Assembly: GCF_004123675.1 (NCBI RefSeq)
Contig: NZ_CP035417.1
Span: 2,595,501-2,659,500 of the forward strand
Origin: Leisingera sp. NJS204
GTDB lineage: Bacteria > Pseudomonadota > Alphaproteobacteria > Rhodobacterales > Rhodobacteraceae
DNA: 64,000 nt
Direction of reading: 5' to 3'
The notes below the pieces were generated by a model. It saw only the letters and a list, made by a program, of their open reading frames with translations. It made no database searches and was not told where the DNA came from. The first letter of the stretch is position 1; every line of letters starts with the position of its first letter. A program made the translations under genes and the position numbers. This document shows, one piece after another, positions 17,401-26,467 of the stretch.

Positions 17401-17961
17401 GTGGCCAAGCAATTCAACCGGATCAATGAGGATCACGCGCGTTTCATCGCTGCGCAGCATATCTTCTTTTCCGGGACCGCTGCGGCGCAAGGCCGGGTGA
17501 ACATCTCTCCCAAGGGCATGGACAGCCTGCGGGTGATGGACCCGAACCGGATCGTTTGGCGCAACCTCACCGGCAGCGGCAACGAGACTGCGGGGCATTT
17601 GCGCCAGATGAACCGGATGACGCTGATGTGGTGCAGCTTCGAGACGCGGCCTCTGATACTGCGGGCCTATGGTTCGGCCCGCACCCTGCATCCCCGCGAT
17701 CCGGAATTTGCGGAGCTCAACGCGCTGTTCCCTGCCAACCCAGGCCCGCGCCAGATCTATGACATGAGTGTGGAAATGGTTCAGACGTCCTGCGGCTACG
17801 CGGTGCCGTTCCTCGATTACGCCGGCGAACGGGACACATTGGACAGGATGACCGAACCGTTGGGCCAGGATGGGCTCCATACATTCTGGGCAGAGCGCAA
17901 CATGACCACAATCGACGGGCAGCCGTCCAACATTTTCGGAGATACTGATGACGCTGGATGA
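17401..17961 (+). CDS. Pyridoxamine 5'-phosphate oxidase-fold protein
   Basis: A 186-aa soluble protein of the PNPOx-like split-barrel flavin-binding superfamily. Visible features are FFSGTAAAQGRVNISPKGMDSLRV at about residues 21-44 and the following NRIVWRNLTGSGNETAGHL, typical of this subgroup. GTG start, six bases after the glmS stop. It overlaps the next gene, an AlkD-like repair protein, by 14 bases. The substrate is unknown; B6 oxidation should not be assumed. Confidence 0.8.
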   Translation: MAKQFNRINEDHARFIAAQHIFFSGTAAAQGRVNISPKGMDSLRVMDPNRIVWRNLTGSGNETAGHLRQMNRMTLMWCSFETRPLILRAYGSARTLHPRDPEFAELNALFPANPGPRQIYDMSVEMVQTSCGYAVPFLDYAGERDTLDRMTEPLGQDGLHTFWAERNMTTIDGQPSNIFGDTDDAG

Positions 17962-18631
17962 CGCTCTTGCCAGTTTGAAAGCGCAGGCAGAACCCGGCCA
18001 CGCCGCGCAGATGGCCGCCTACCACAAGCAAACCCGCGAAATACTCGGCGTGCCCAATCCGGCCACCAATGACCTGACCAAGACCTGGCGGCAGGCGCTG
18101 CCGCTCGAAGAACGGGTCAACCTGGCACGCGCCCTGTGGGAGACGGATATCTTTGAGGCCCGCATCGCTGCCGCCAAGCTGCTGACCCAGGCGCGGATCA
18201 AAGAGGATGCGCCCGTTTGGGAACTGCTGCAGGCATGGGTGCCCGGGTTTGACAGCTGGGCCATTGCCGATCACGCCTGCTCGGCCGTTTCAAAGCGCCT
18301 GCAAGCCGCACCGGAACGCTTGGACACGGTCGAGGCCTGGACGCAGTCGGATCACATGTGGTCCCGCCGCGCCGCTCTGGTCGCCACCCTGCCCTGGGCC
18401 AAGATGAACAATTTGAAGCCTTCAGACCAGGAACAGCGCGAACGTATACTCGGCTGGGCGGCGGCTTATGTGCCGGACCGCAACTGGTTCATGCAAAAAG
18501 CCGTGGCTTGGTGGCTGCGCGACCTCAGCAAACATGACGCGGAGCGTACCCGCGCGTTTCTGGCCGAACATGGGGCAGCCATGAAAGCCTTCGCCCGCAA
18601 GGAAGCGGCAAAATACCTGAAAGAGGTTTAG
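17948..18631 (+). CDS. AlkD-like DNA alkylation repair protein
   Basis: A 227-aa, all-helical HEAT-like repeat protein of the DNA alkylation repair (AlkD/AlkC) family. Such glycosylases remove N3/N7-alkylpurines without base flipping. The family pattern is visible in LGVPNPATNDLTKTWRQAL, ALWETDIFEARIAAAKLL, FDSWAIADHACSAV, HMWSRRAALVATLP and the tail KAVAWWLRDLSKHD. It shares 14 bases with the upstream flavin-fold gene, indicating co-translation. Catalytic activity is inferred from family only. Confidence 0.85.
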   Translation: MTLDDALASLKAQAEPGHAAQMAAYHKQTREILGVPNPATNDLTKTWRQALPLEERVNLARALWETDIFEARIAAAKLLTQARIKEDAPVWELLQAWVPGFDSWAIADHACSAVSKRLQAAPERLDTVEAWTQSDHMWSRRAALVATLPWAKMNNLKPSDQEQRERILGWAAAYVPDRNWFMQKAVAWWLRDLSKHDAERTRAFLAEHGAAMKAFARKEAAKYLKEV

Positions 18632-18717
18632 GCCAGCCAAAACGTCCGCCCGGCGCCAGCCGGGCAGCGCACGCCCCCGCCCCAAGAGGGCGGGCGCTTC
18701 CCCGCTCTCAAGCAGGA

Positions 18718-19158
18718 TCAACCGGCAGGCAGTACCTGTACCTCGGCCAATTCCGTCAGCGGCAGGCTTAATGCGCGCATGGCGCCGATCGACAGACGGC
18801 TGCCGCCGGACTCGGCCCCCGGGGCTGGCTTCAGCGTCAGCACCACCTGGGTGTTGCGGCTGGTGCGCACCAATGCCTGCTGTTCAGCAGCCACCAGCGG
18901 TGTTTCCATCCACAATCCCGGCAGCGACGGATCGCCCAGCGAGGCCACCGTGGTTGCAGAGCCGCGGAACGACGGCGCGGCGGGCAAGGCCGGATCCGCC
19001 TCGGCCGCATCAACGCCGGGGGCCGGCTGCAGCACCGGGTCCTGCAGCTCAGCTGCCGCCGGTGCCCCCTGGCCGCCAAGGATTGAAGAATTCAGCTGGA
19101 TCCCGTTACAGGCGGCCAGCAGGGAAATCGAAGCAAGGGAAATGACTGTCATACGCAT
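18718..19158 (-). CDS. Putative lipoprotein of unknown function
   Basis: A 146-aa exported protein; the lipobox LLAAC places the lipidated cysteine at residue 17 with Asn at +2. The first half of the mature chain is low-complexity Ala/Pro-rich linker. The second half (SFRGSATTVASLGDPSLPGLWMETPLV) is a short beta-rich domain with no family I can name. A second Met at 19152 is an alternative start. Divergent from moaA. Confidence 0.7.
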   Translation of the reverse strand: MRMTVISLASISLLAACNGIQLNSSILGGQGAPAAAELQDPVLQPAPGVDAAEADPALPAAPSFRGSATTVASLGDPSLPGLWMETPLVAAEQQALVRTSRNTQVVLTLKPAPGAESGGSRLSIGAMRALSLPLTELAEVQVLPAG

Positions 19159-19249
19159 GAGGCGACCCTAGCTTTGCGCGAAACTCTTTGCCAGCGGTAA
19201 AAGCCGTCCCCCTCTTGCCGCGGGCGGTGCCCCGCTTTACCTAGGAGGC

Positions 19250-20260
19250 ATGACAGCTCCGCTTATTGATCCCTTCGCCCGCGCAATCACTTATCTGCGT
19301 GTCTCGGTCACCGACCGCTGCGACTTCCGCTGCGTCTATTGCATGTCCGAGAATATGACCTTTTTGCCCAAGAAGGATCTCCTGACCCTGGAGGAGCTGG
19401 ACCGGCTGTGTTCCACCTTCATCCGGCTCGGCGTTGAGAAGCTCAGGATCACCGGAGGTGAGCCGCTGGTCCGGCGCGGCATCCTGACTTTCTTCCAGTC
19501 GATGAGCCGCCATCTGGACACCGGCGCCCTTAAGGAGCTGACGCTGACCACCAATGGCTCGCAGCTGGCGAAATATGCCGATGACCTTTATGCCGCCGGG
19601 GTGCGCCGGGTGAATATCTCGCTCGACACGCTGGACGAACAGAAATTCGCCGATGTTACCCGCTGGGGCCGCCTGCCGCAGGTACTGAAGGGTATTGACG
19701 CCGCGCAGAAGGCCGGCCTGAAGGTCAAAATCAACGCCGTGGCGCTCAAGGGCTTCAACGAAGAAGAACTGCCGAGGATCACCGCGTGGTGCGCCGAACG
19801 CGGCCTGGATCTCACCTGGATTGAGGTCATGCCGATGGGCGAAGACATCGGCGCGATGGAGCGCATCGGCCAATACTGGTCGCTGAAGGACGTGCGTGCG
19901 GAATACGAAAACCACTATACCGTCACCGATCTGGCTGAGCGCACCGGCGGCCCGGCGCGATATGTGCAGCTGGAGGAAACCGGCCAGAAGATCGGCTTCA
20001 TCACCCCGCTTTCCCATAACTTCTGCGAAAGCTGCAACCGGGTGCGGGTGACCTGCACCGGTGAAATTTACACCTGCCTGGGCCAGGAGGGCAAAGCCGA
20101 CCTGCGTGCGCCCCTGCGCGCAAACGAGGAAGGCACCGGCGTCTTGGAGGCCGCGATCCGCGCCGCCATCGGCGACAAGCCCCGCGGGCATGACTTTGAC
20201 TATTCCCGGCAGGAGGCCGGCGGCCAGATGTCCCGCCACATGAGCCACACCGGCGGCTGA
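19250..20260 (+). CDS. moaA: GTP 3',8-cyclase, molybdenum cofactor biosynthesis
   Basis: Radical-SAM enzyme for the first step of molybdopterin synthesis. The N-terminal 4Fe-4S motif CDFRCVYC places cysteines at 24, 28 and 31. The C-terminal cluster is in [18 protein letters not shown], and the essential terminal Gly-Gly is at 335-336. The AGGAGG site is unusually close to the ATG (one base), which may limit translation. It is followed two bases later by waaA, an unrelated function. A molybdenum hydroxylase is encoded 27 kb away in this window. Confidence 0.95.
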   Translation: MTAPLIDPFARAITYLRVSVTDRCDFRCVYCMSENMTFLPKKDLLTLEELDRLCSTFIRLGVEKLRITGGEPLVRRGILTFFQSMSRHLDTGALKELTLTTNGSQLAKYADDLYAAGVRRVNISLDTLDEQKFADVTRWGRLPQVLKGIDAAQKAGLKVKINAVALKGFNEEELPRITAWCAERGLDLTWIEVMPMGEDIGAMERIGQYWSLKDVRAEYENHYTVTDLAERTGGPARYVQLEETGQKIGFITPLSHNFCESCNRVRVTCTGEIYTCLGQEGKADLRAPLRANEEGTGVLEAAIRAAIGDKPRGHDFDYSRQEAGGQMSRHMSHTGG

Positions 20261-20262
20261 TC

Positions 20263-21585
20263 ATGTCCAGTGACTCGCCCGTGCGGCCGACGCTGCTTTA
20301 CTCCCTTTATTGCGGCGCCAGCGCCCTGATTGCGCCCTTTGCCTGGCGCAAGGTGGCGGGCAAGCTGCGTGATTACGGCCTGCCGGAGGCGCGCGTGCGC
20401 GAACGCCTTGGCCACGCCTCCCTGCCCCGTCCCGCCGGGCAGCTGATATGGTTCCATGCCGCCTCGGTCGGCGAGAGCTTATCGGTACTCACACTCATCA
20501 AGCGCATGGGAGAACAGGCGCCGGACGCGGAATTTCTGATCACTTCCGGCACGCCAACGTCTGCCGAGCTGATTGCCAAACGGATGCCGCCACGCTGCCG
20601 CCATCAGTTCCCGCCGCTGGACACAGCCTCGGCGGTGGACCGATTTCTGGCGCACTGGCGCCCCGATCTGGGGGTGTTTGTCGAAAGCGAACTGTGGCCG
20701 CAAATGCTGGTGCGGGCGCGCAAGGGCGGCTGCCCGCTGGTGCTGCTGAATGCGCGGCTGTCGGACCGGTCTGTGGAAGGCTGGAAGAAACGCCCGGAAA
20801 CGGCGCGCTACATCCTGGGGCAATTCGACCTGCTGGTGACGCAAAATGCAAAGACCGCATCAAACCTGCAGGCGATGGGCGCCAACCCCAAGCGCGTCCG
20901 CCCCGGCAGCAACCTCAAGGCTGTCTCAGCGCCGTTGCCGGTCGACCGGGACAGCCTTGAAAAGCTGCGTAAAAACATCGGTGAACGCCCGGTCTGGATT
21001 GCGTCCTCTACCCACGAGGGCGAGGAAGAGACCGTGCTGGAGGCACATAAAACGCTGCTGAAGAAGCACCCAGACCTTTGCCTGCTGCTCGCTCCCCGCC
21101 ACCCCGAACGCGGCGATGCGGCAGAAGCTCTGGTGAAGGGCGCAGGCCTGTCCTGCGCGCGGCGCAGCAAGGGCGTCATGCCCGGGACGGCCACCCAGGT
21201 CTATCTGGCTGACACTTTGGGCGAGGTCGGCACCTGGTATGCCCTCAGCCCGCTGGTATTCCTGGGCGGCTCCCTCCGCGAAATAGGCGGTCACAACCCG
21301 TTTGAGCCAATGCAGGCGGGCGCCACTGTGATCACCGGCACCGGACATTACAATTTCGCCGAAACCTATGCCGAACTGACCGCGCTTGGCGCCGCCGCTG
21401 AGGTGCGGTCCGCGGCAGAGTTGACCGATCAGGTTGCCACCTGGCTGGAGCAGCCGCAGGCCTTCCAGGCTGCCTGTGACGCCGCCCGGCAATTCATCTC
21501 CCGCCAATCGGATCAATTGGACAAGACGGTGGACGCCCTGCTGGCGATTCTGCCCCGCGATGGAGGCCATGATGGCAAAAACTGA
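20263..21585 (+). CDS. waaA: 3-deoxy-D-manno-octulosonic acid (Kdo) transferase
   Basis: Adds Kdo to lipid A precursor at the inner face of the cytoplasmic membrane. Length 440 aa. A short hydrophobic N-terminal segment (about 10-28) anchors it, followed by WFHAASVGESLS with the catalytic glutamate region, VESELWPQMLVRARKGGCPLVLLNARLSDRS, STHEGEEE and the GT-B donor-site motif GGSLREIGGHNPFEP. Its end overlaps the next glycosyltransferase gene by 14 bases, forming an LPS-core unit. Confidence 0.95.
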   Translation: MSSDSPVRPTLLYSLYCGASALIAPFAWRKVAGKLRDYGLPEARVRERLGHASLPRPAGQLIWFHAASVGESLSVLTLIKRMGEQAPDAEFLITSGTPTSAELIAKRMPPRCRHQFPPLDTASAVDRFLAHWRPDLGVFVESELWPQMLVRARKGGCPLVLLNARLSDRSVEGWKKRPETARYILGQFDLLVTQNAKTASNLQAMGANPKRVRPGSNLKAVSAPLPVDRDSLEKLRKNIGERPVWIASSTHEGEEETVLEAHKTLLKKHPDLCLLLAPRHPERGDAAEALVKGAGLSCARRSKGVMPGTATQVYLADTLGEVGTWYALSPLVFLGGSLREIGGHNPFEPMQAGATVITGTGHYNFAETYAELTALGAAAEVRSAAELTDQVATWLEQPQAFQAACDAARQFISRQSDQLDKTVDALLAILPRDGGHDGKN

Positions 21586-22630
21586 CGCCAATACGGTCGA
21601 AGTCATCGCGCCGAATTTCAAACGCCGCCTGTCCGGCGTCACCTCTACCATCGTGCGGCTGGTGCCGCTGCAGCGCCAGCAGATCGCCATTGCCACCGCC
21701 GGCAGCGGCCTGCCCGGCGGCATGCCGCATCTGTCGGTGCTGCAGCTCTTGTTCATGAAACGCAACGGCCCCGCCGGCGCCCGCGTCTGGCACGCCCGGC
21801 GCAATGTCGAAATGCTCGGCGGGCTGGCGTTGAAATACCTGCTGGGCAAGCGGCTGAAACTGTTGTTCACCTCGGCTTCCCAGCGCCATCACTCCGGTTA
21901 CACCAAATGGCTGATTTCCAACATGGACCGGGTGATTGCAACCTCGGCCAAAGGTGCCGCCTATCTGCAGAACCCGGTGCAGGTGGTGCATCACGGGATC
22001 AATACCGAAGAATTTTCCCCGCCCGCTGACAAAGCCGCGTTGCGGCGTGAACTGGGCCTGCCTCAGGATGCAATCCTGATCGGTTGCTACGGCCGCATCC
22101 GGGCGCAAAAAGGCACAGACGTCTTTGTCGATGCCATGCTGGAGGTGCTGAAAGCGCATCCCCAAGCGGTGGGCCTGGTCATGGGCCGCGCCACCGAAAA
22201 GCATGTGGCGTTTGAAAAGGAGCTGCGCGCCAAGGTGGAGGCCGCAGGCCTGTCCGGCCGCCTGCTGTTCCCGCCTGAGGTGCCGGTCTGGGAGGTTTCC
22301 CGCTGGTATCAGGCGCTGGATCTCTATGTGGCACCGCAACGCTGGGAGGGGTTTGGCCTGACCCCTTTGGAAGCCATGTCTTGCGGGGTGCCTGCGGTTG
22401 CCACCCGCGTTGGCGCCTTTGAAGAGCTGATCGCCCCGGGTGAAACCGGCCTCTTGATCGACGCAGGCGAGACCCGGCAGATGGTGGAGGCGATCAATGA
22501 GGTGTTATCCACCGAAGGGCAGCTGGACGCTTGGTCAGAGGCAGCACGCAAGCACGCGATTACCAATTTCGCGTTGGAAAAGGAGGCCGGTGCGCTGGTC
22601 GCGATCTACCGCGAGATGCTGGAGCATTAG
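21572..22630 (+). CDS. LPS core glycosyltransferase, GT4 family (LpsB/LpcC-like)
   Basis: A 352-aa GT-B enzyme. VVHHGINTEEFSP, GCYGRIRAQKGTDVFVDAML and the donor motif RWEGFGLTPLEAMSCGVPAVAT (E-x7-E) are diagnostic of GT4. The combination resembles LpsB/LpcC of Rhizobiales, which add mannose to Kdo of the core, and the overlap with waaA supports this. Start at 21572 is set by a TGGAGG site five bases upstream; an ATG three bases earlier is too close. Sugar specificity is inferred. Confidence 0.85.
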   Translation: MAKTDANTVEVIAPNFKRRLSGVTSTIVRLVPLQRQQIAIATAGSGLPGGMPHLSVLQLLFMKRNGPAGARVWHARRNVEMLGGLALKYLLGKRLKLLFTSASQRHHSGYTKWLISNMDRVIATSAKGAAYLQNPVQVVHHGINTEEFSPPADKAALRRELGLPQDAILIGCYGRIRAQKGTDVFVDAMLEVLKAHPQAVGLVMGRATEKHVAFEKELRAKVEAAGLSGRLLFPPEVPVWEVSRWYQALDLYVAPQRWEGFGLTPLEAMSCGVPAVATRVGAFEELIAPGETGLLIDAGETRQMVEAINEVLSTEGQLDAWSEAARKHAITNFALEKEAGALVAIYREMLEH

Positions 22631-22858
22631 CTTCTTCCTTTATCCCAAAGTATCTACCGCCTAAGCTCACTCAATTCGCTGTCGCAACAAAAGCAAAGCT
22701 ACCGTTCATGCGGCATGCGGCGAAAGCCGGCGCAGAGCCAACCTGTTTAATGCTGCATTGTCTCTCAATGTCCGCATCAGTTTGGTTAGGTAATGAAAAT
22801 TGAAAAACCGGCATGTTTTGCCAGAATATTTTATTGAGAAACTCTAACTAGCGCGGTG
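22631..22858. other. AT-richer intergenic patch next to the accessory region
   Basis: These 228 bases are visibly lower in GC than the neighbouring genes. I see no gene, tRNA or clear terminator in them. They mark the junction from the LPS genes to the DUF2059/IS91 patch. Confidence 0.5.
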
Positions 22859-23473
22859 TCATTCTGCGTTGCGCAAGGCTTCTGCAACCACTGCTCGTCG
22901 GCTTTCATCCGCAAACGCCATCACTTCTTCCATTTCTATGATGTCGGCGATCCGTACCGGCGAGAAAACTGCGCGCAGATATTGGGTTACGGTTTCCCCC
23001 TTGGCTTCCATACTTGATTCTAATTCCAACAAATGTTCAGCAAGCGGTGCGCCCGCTCCTTCAGTAAAAAACGCAACGTTAGAGGTGAAAGTGACAGGCG
23101 TCACGCCCTGCTCCAACAAGACGCGCCCCTCGTCTGCGCGGTAGAAGTCTGCCAAGGCAGCGATTTCCTCGGTCGTTAGCACCTCTTGGTAGACGGCGGC
23201 AACATTCCCACGGATCAACTTAAGAAGTTCAGCATCAAAGTCGCCTGCCAGTTCCTCCCAAAACCGGTCGGAGTTTATAATTTCGGCCCCCAAATCCGCA
23301 AAGCCCGGTTGCAGTTTAGTGTAAACCTCTTGTCTAAGGCTTGTTACCCTTTCTTCTGCATCTGACCAACGCATATGCGCATCTGCAACAAAGGCAACGT
23401 CCGCAGCCGCCTCCGAAAGGGCGGAAGTTACGGTGCCGAGCAAAAATATTGCAGCGATAAGAATCTGTTTCAT
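22859..23473 (-). CDS. DUF2059-like exported protein
   Basis: A 204-aa protein with signal peptide MKQILIAAIFLLGTVTSALS. The C-terminal half contains VYQEVLTTEEIAALADFYRADEGRVLLEQ, the helical pattern of DUF2059, a family of periplasmic proteins with no defined activity. Codon use is less GC-rich than in flanking genes. It lies directly beside a decayed IS91-type element, so horizontal acquisition is possible. Confidence 0.75.
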   Translation of the reverse strand: MKQILIAAIFLLGTVTSALSEAAADVAFVADAHMRWSDAEERVTSLRQEVYTKLQPGFADLGAEIINSDRFWEELAGDFDAELLKLIRGNVAAVYQEVLTTEEIAALADFYRADEGRVLLEQGVTPVTFTSNVAFFTEGAGAPLAEHLLELESSMEAKGETVTQYLRAVFSPVRIADIIEMEEVMAFADESRRAVVAEALRNAE

Positions 23474-23533
23474 TTGGGGCAGCGTATTGCTGGTTCATGG
23501 CGGAAATTTGACGCCGTGCACTGAAGGCTAAAG

Positions 23534-24505
23534 TCACCCTTGACCCAAAAGAAATTCCTCCCTTGGGCGTGCGCGGGATTTTGGAGTTTGGCCGCGCAGG
23601 AAGGTCTCGATGACACGCATCGCGCTGCCGCATTCCGGGCCAGCTCGAAGCTGGTCCTCTTCATCCGTGCCGGTGCGCTGATCGTTTTCGGCCGCCTGAT
23701 CCGGGTTTTGCTCTTTGCCGAGCAAGCTCCTGATCCGTCCCGTCCTGTCGCGCCGGATACCATTGGCGAGGAAGCCAGCGTGTCTGATGCAGTGGAAGCC
23801 GGTGGGCAGGACAGGGTTGAGCAAGCGGCGGATGAACTCATCTGCCGGCAGGCGCATGACCTTCGTCCCCCATTCATGGTTTGAGATAGCCCCCCGGTGG
23901 GTATACCGGCTCACATAGGCAAGCACGGCATCCGGCCCGCCGAAGGGCGGTTTGGCATAAACGGCCCGGTTGGTTTTGCGCAGCGGCGCGGGATGGGCAG
24001 CGAAGGTATCCGGGTTTGCTCATCCCGCCAGAGCGCCGAAACAGCCTCGACAGGACCTTCACCGGCAGGAAAACCGCCTGGGCGGCAGGCGCTCCAGCGG
24101 GTGCCATCTGGCGGCAGCCCGCCTCCCGGCACGAAAACATGCACGTGCGGGTGATGGGTCATTGCCGAACCCCACGTCTGCAGAACCGATGTCATGCCGG
24201 TCTTCACACCCGGGTGTTTTGGACCGGCTGCGATGGTCAGGAGCGTTTGGGACGACACCTTGACCAGCAAGCCATAGGCCGCCGCCTTGTTCTGAAACGC
24301 AATACCCGCGATCCGGGCTGGCAGCGTAAAGACCGCGTGGAAGTATTCGACGGGCAGCATGCCCGCCGAGCGCTGCGGTCCGGCAGCTCTCAATCGCGGA
24401 CATTACCTTCAACTGTGGCAGGTTCAGGTGTCCGGCATGGTCATGACGGCAGGCAGCACCGCGGGCGCGGAAGATATCCGCGACCTCCAGTCCGGGACGG
24501 GGCAT
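23534..24505 (-). pseudogene. IS91-family transposase, multiply disrupted
   Basis: Pieces in different frames join into one family member. The N-terminus is MPRPGLEVADIFRARGAA...LKVMSAIESCRTAAL. A shift and loss of the cysteine zinc ribbon follow. Then come LPVEYFHAVFTLPARIAG and THHPHVHVFVPGGG (HUH motif), a shift near 24120, then PVKVLSRLFRR. After another shift come VLAYVSRYTHRGAISN (catalytic Tyr region) and VMRLPADEFIRRLLNPVLPTGFHCIRH. About 25 residues between the last two blocks are also missing. At least three frame breaks and two deletions mean it cannot be active. Confidence 0.85.
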
Positions 24506-24544
24506 CTGAGCCCTGCCTGACCGGGATTGGCCTCCCGTCTCATG

Positions 24545-25134
24545 AGCAGATCAAGGGGGCTGGCTACATCCTGAAAGGTGTTGGCCGCCACCTTTGGTGG
24601 TGGTCTCCGGCTTGGCGTGCCCGGGCAAAACCTGAATGACCCGGATATCAGTCCCGGCCCCCGGCAGATGGGTTGCAAAGCTGTGCCTCAGCCTGTGGGG
24701 TGGCACCTTCTTCCTGACCCCGGCGAAGCCGTGCGCCACGCCGAAAGCCACGCTAAAGGCAGCGCGGCATCGCAATCCAGGTCCGGGCGCGGTTTCCAGA
24801 AGGCGTGACACGTCCTCGGCGCTCAGCGCCACGGGGATCTTCTTGGCTGCCCGCTGATAACGCATGCGCCGCGTTCAGCGGGAAAACGAGTGACAGGATC
24901 GTTTTCCTTTCCGCCTTCACTCTCCGGGCGCAGACACCTGGTTGCATAGAAGAAGCTCAGCACCGTCAACCGGTTATTGAAGGTTGGCGCACCAACGCCC
25001 CGTTCCTTCATATCAAGCTGAAATGCCCGCAACTCCTCCGGCGTCGCGCTATTCGGCGCATGCCCCGGAAACCGGGCGAGGCCGCGCATCGCCCGCAAAT
25101 TTACGCTTCCGCTCTTGGTTGTTGCCACGGCCAC
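24545..25134 (-). pseudogene. Tyrosine recombinase (phage-integrase family), disrupted
   Basis: The N-terminal SAM-like core-binding domain is recognisable in NSATPEELRAFQLDMKERGVGAPTFNNRLTVLSFFYATR (frame ending 24823). The catalytic part lies in another frame: [22 protein letters not shown], then [37 protein letters not shown]. This contains the H-x-x-R box and the later His. The middle (including the first catalytic Arg) is deleted, and a further frameshift precedes the Tyr region. Non-functional partner of the IS91 transposase. Confidence 0.8.
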
Positions 25135-25237
25135 GCATGTGGTCCGGGCGGCAATTCAGCGATCGCAAGCTTCGACCGCGGAGATAAGCCGCGAGCTGGG
25201 CCCTTGCCTCGGCAAGTGAATTGAACCGCAGGCTCGT

Positions 25238-25258
25238 GAGGGGGCAAACAGCCCCCTC
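25238..25258 (-). terminator. Hairpin after the first M20 amidohydrolase
   Basis: GAGGGGGC (25238-25245) and GCCCCCTC (25251-25258) form a perfect 8-bp stem with a five-base loop, 12 bases beyond the stop of the minus-strand amidohydrolase. No T-run follows on that strand. Confidence 0.45.
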
Positions 25259-25269
25259 CCCGCATAAGG

Positions 25270-26433
25270 CTAAGCAGCCGGCATCCGCTGCTCGACGATC
25301 TCCGCCCACCAGCTGCAGCCTGCAGGGATCGCGTCATCGTTGAAGTTATACTCCGGATGATGCACCATCGCAGTATCGCCGTTGCCCATCAGAATATAAG
25401 CGCCCGGGCGCTCTTCCAGCATGAAGGCGAAATCCTCGCCGCCCATCACCAGCGGCGCGTCTTCGCAGGAACCGGAAACACTGGCGGCCACCTTGGCGGC
25501 GAACTCAGTCTGCGCGCCGTGGTTCGCCATCACCGGGTAACCGCGATGATAGGTGACATCTGCGGTGCCGCCAAAGGTCGCCGCGATACCCGTGCAGACC
25601 TCGTTGATCCGCTTCTCGGCCAGGTCGCGCATCTCCCCCGACATTGTGCGCACGGTGCCCTTGATCTGCACCTTTTGCGGGATCACGTTGAACGCCTTCG
25701 AGGACGTCTCAAACGAGGTCACCGAGACCACAATCTGATGCACCGGGTCGGCGTTGCGCGAGGCAATGGTCTGCAGCGCCAGCACGGCCTGGGCTGCCAG
25801 AACGGTGGTATCCACGGTTTCATGCGGCTTGGCAGCATGGCCGCCGCGGCCTTCGAAAGTGACGTCGAACTGGTCGGTGGCGGCAAAGAACGAACCGGGG
25901 CGGATGGCGAAGGAGCCCAGCGGCTGGCCCGGCCAATTGTGCAGGCCGTAGACTTCCTGGATGTTCCAGCGGTCCATCAGCCCGTCATCGCACATCACCT
26001 TGGCACCGCCGCCGCCTTCTTCGGCGGGTTGGAAGATCACCACCACGGTGCCGTCGAAATTCCGTGTCTCGGAAAGGTACTTAGCCGCGCCCAGCAGCAT
26101 CGCGGTGTGGCCGTCGTGGCCGCAGGCATGCATCGCACCGGGGGTCTTGGAGGCATACTCCAGCCCGGTCTGCTCATGGATCGGCAGCGCGTCCATATCG
26201 GCGCGCAAGCCGATGACCTTGCCCGATGTGTCCGCCTTACCCTTGATCACGCCCACCACGCCGGTGCGGCCGATGCCGGTCACCACCTCGTCGCAACCGA
26301 ATTCCTGCAGTTTTTCCGCGACCAGCGCGCTGGTACGGTGGGTTTCGAACAGGATTTCCGGGTTTTCGTGGATGTCACGGCGCCAGGCGGTGATTTCATC
26401 CTGCAGTTCGGCAAAGCGGTTCTTGACCGGCAT
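25270..26433 (-). CDS. M20-family amidohydrolase, copy 1
   Basis: A 387-aa zinc-dependent aminoacylase/hippurate-hydrolase type enzyme (M20D subfamily), expected to split N-acyl or amide bonds of amino acids in the cytoplasm. Metal-site motifs are GLRADMDALPI, MHACGHDGHTAMLLGAA, FQPAEEGGGGAKVM and the late MGGEDFAFML; the dimerisation/lid domain sits between. ATG at 26433 has a GGAGCGA site. The gene is a tandem paralogue of the next one, sharing the same start (MP.KNRFAE) and end (RMPAA). Confidence 0.9.
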   Translation of the reverse strand: MPVKNRFAELQDEITAWRRDIHENPEILFETHRTSALVAEKLQEFGCDEVVTGIGRTGVVGVIKGKADTSGKVIGLRADMDALPIHEQTGLEYASKTPGAMHACGHDGHTAMLLGAAKYLSETRNFDGTVVVIFQPAEEGGGGAKVMCDDGLMDRWNIQEVYGLHNWPGQPLGSFAIRPGSFFAATDQFDVTFEGRGGHAAKPHETVDTTVLAAQAVLALQTIASRNADPVHQIVVSVTSFETSSKAFNVIPQKVQIKGTVRTMSGEMRDLAEKRINEVCTGIAATFGGTADVTYHRGYPVMANHGAQTEFAAKVAASVSGSCEDAPLVMGGEDFAFMLEERPGAYILMGNGDTAMVHHPEYNFNDDAIPAGCSWWAEIVEQRMPAA

Positions 26434-26467
26434 TTCTCGCTCCTTTGGTTGTCTTTTCCCCGCAGCC

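Larger units (their letters stand above)
23480..25236 (-). mobile_element. Decayed IS91-type element with partner tyrosine recombinase
   Basis: A 1.75-kb region with no intact gene. Reading the minus strand it holds a tyrosine recombinase remnant followed by an IS91-family rolling-circle (HUH/Y2) transposase remnant, the usual order for IS91-like elements of alphaproteobacteria. Both are broken by frameshifts and internal deletions. Ends are approximate; IS91 elements lack inverted repeats and target duplications, so I could not define them. Confidence 0.8.

Noticed and set aside
22631-22858. tRNA or attachment site near the IS91 patch
   Set aside because: No cloverleaf or T-loop GTTCRANYC sequence, and no direct repeats flanking the patch were recognised.
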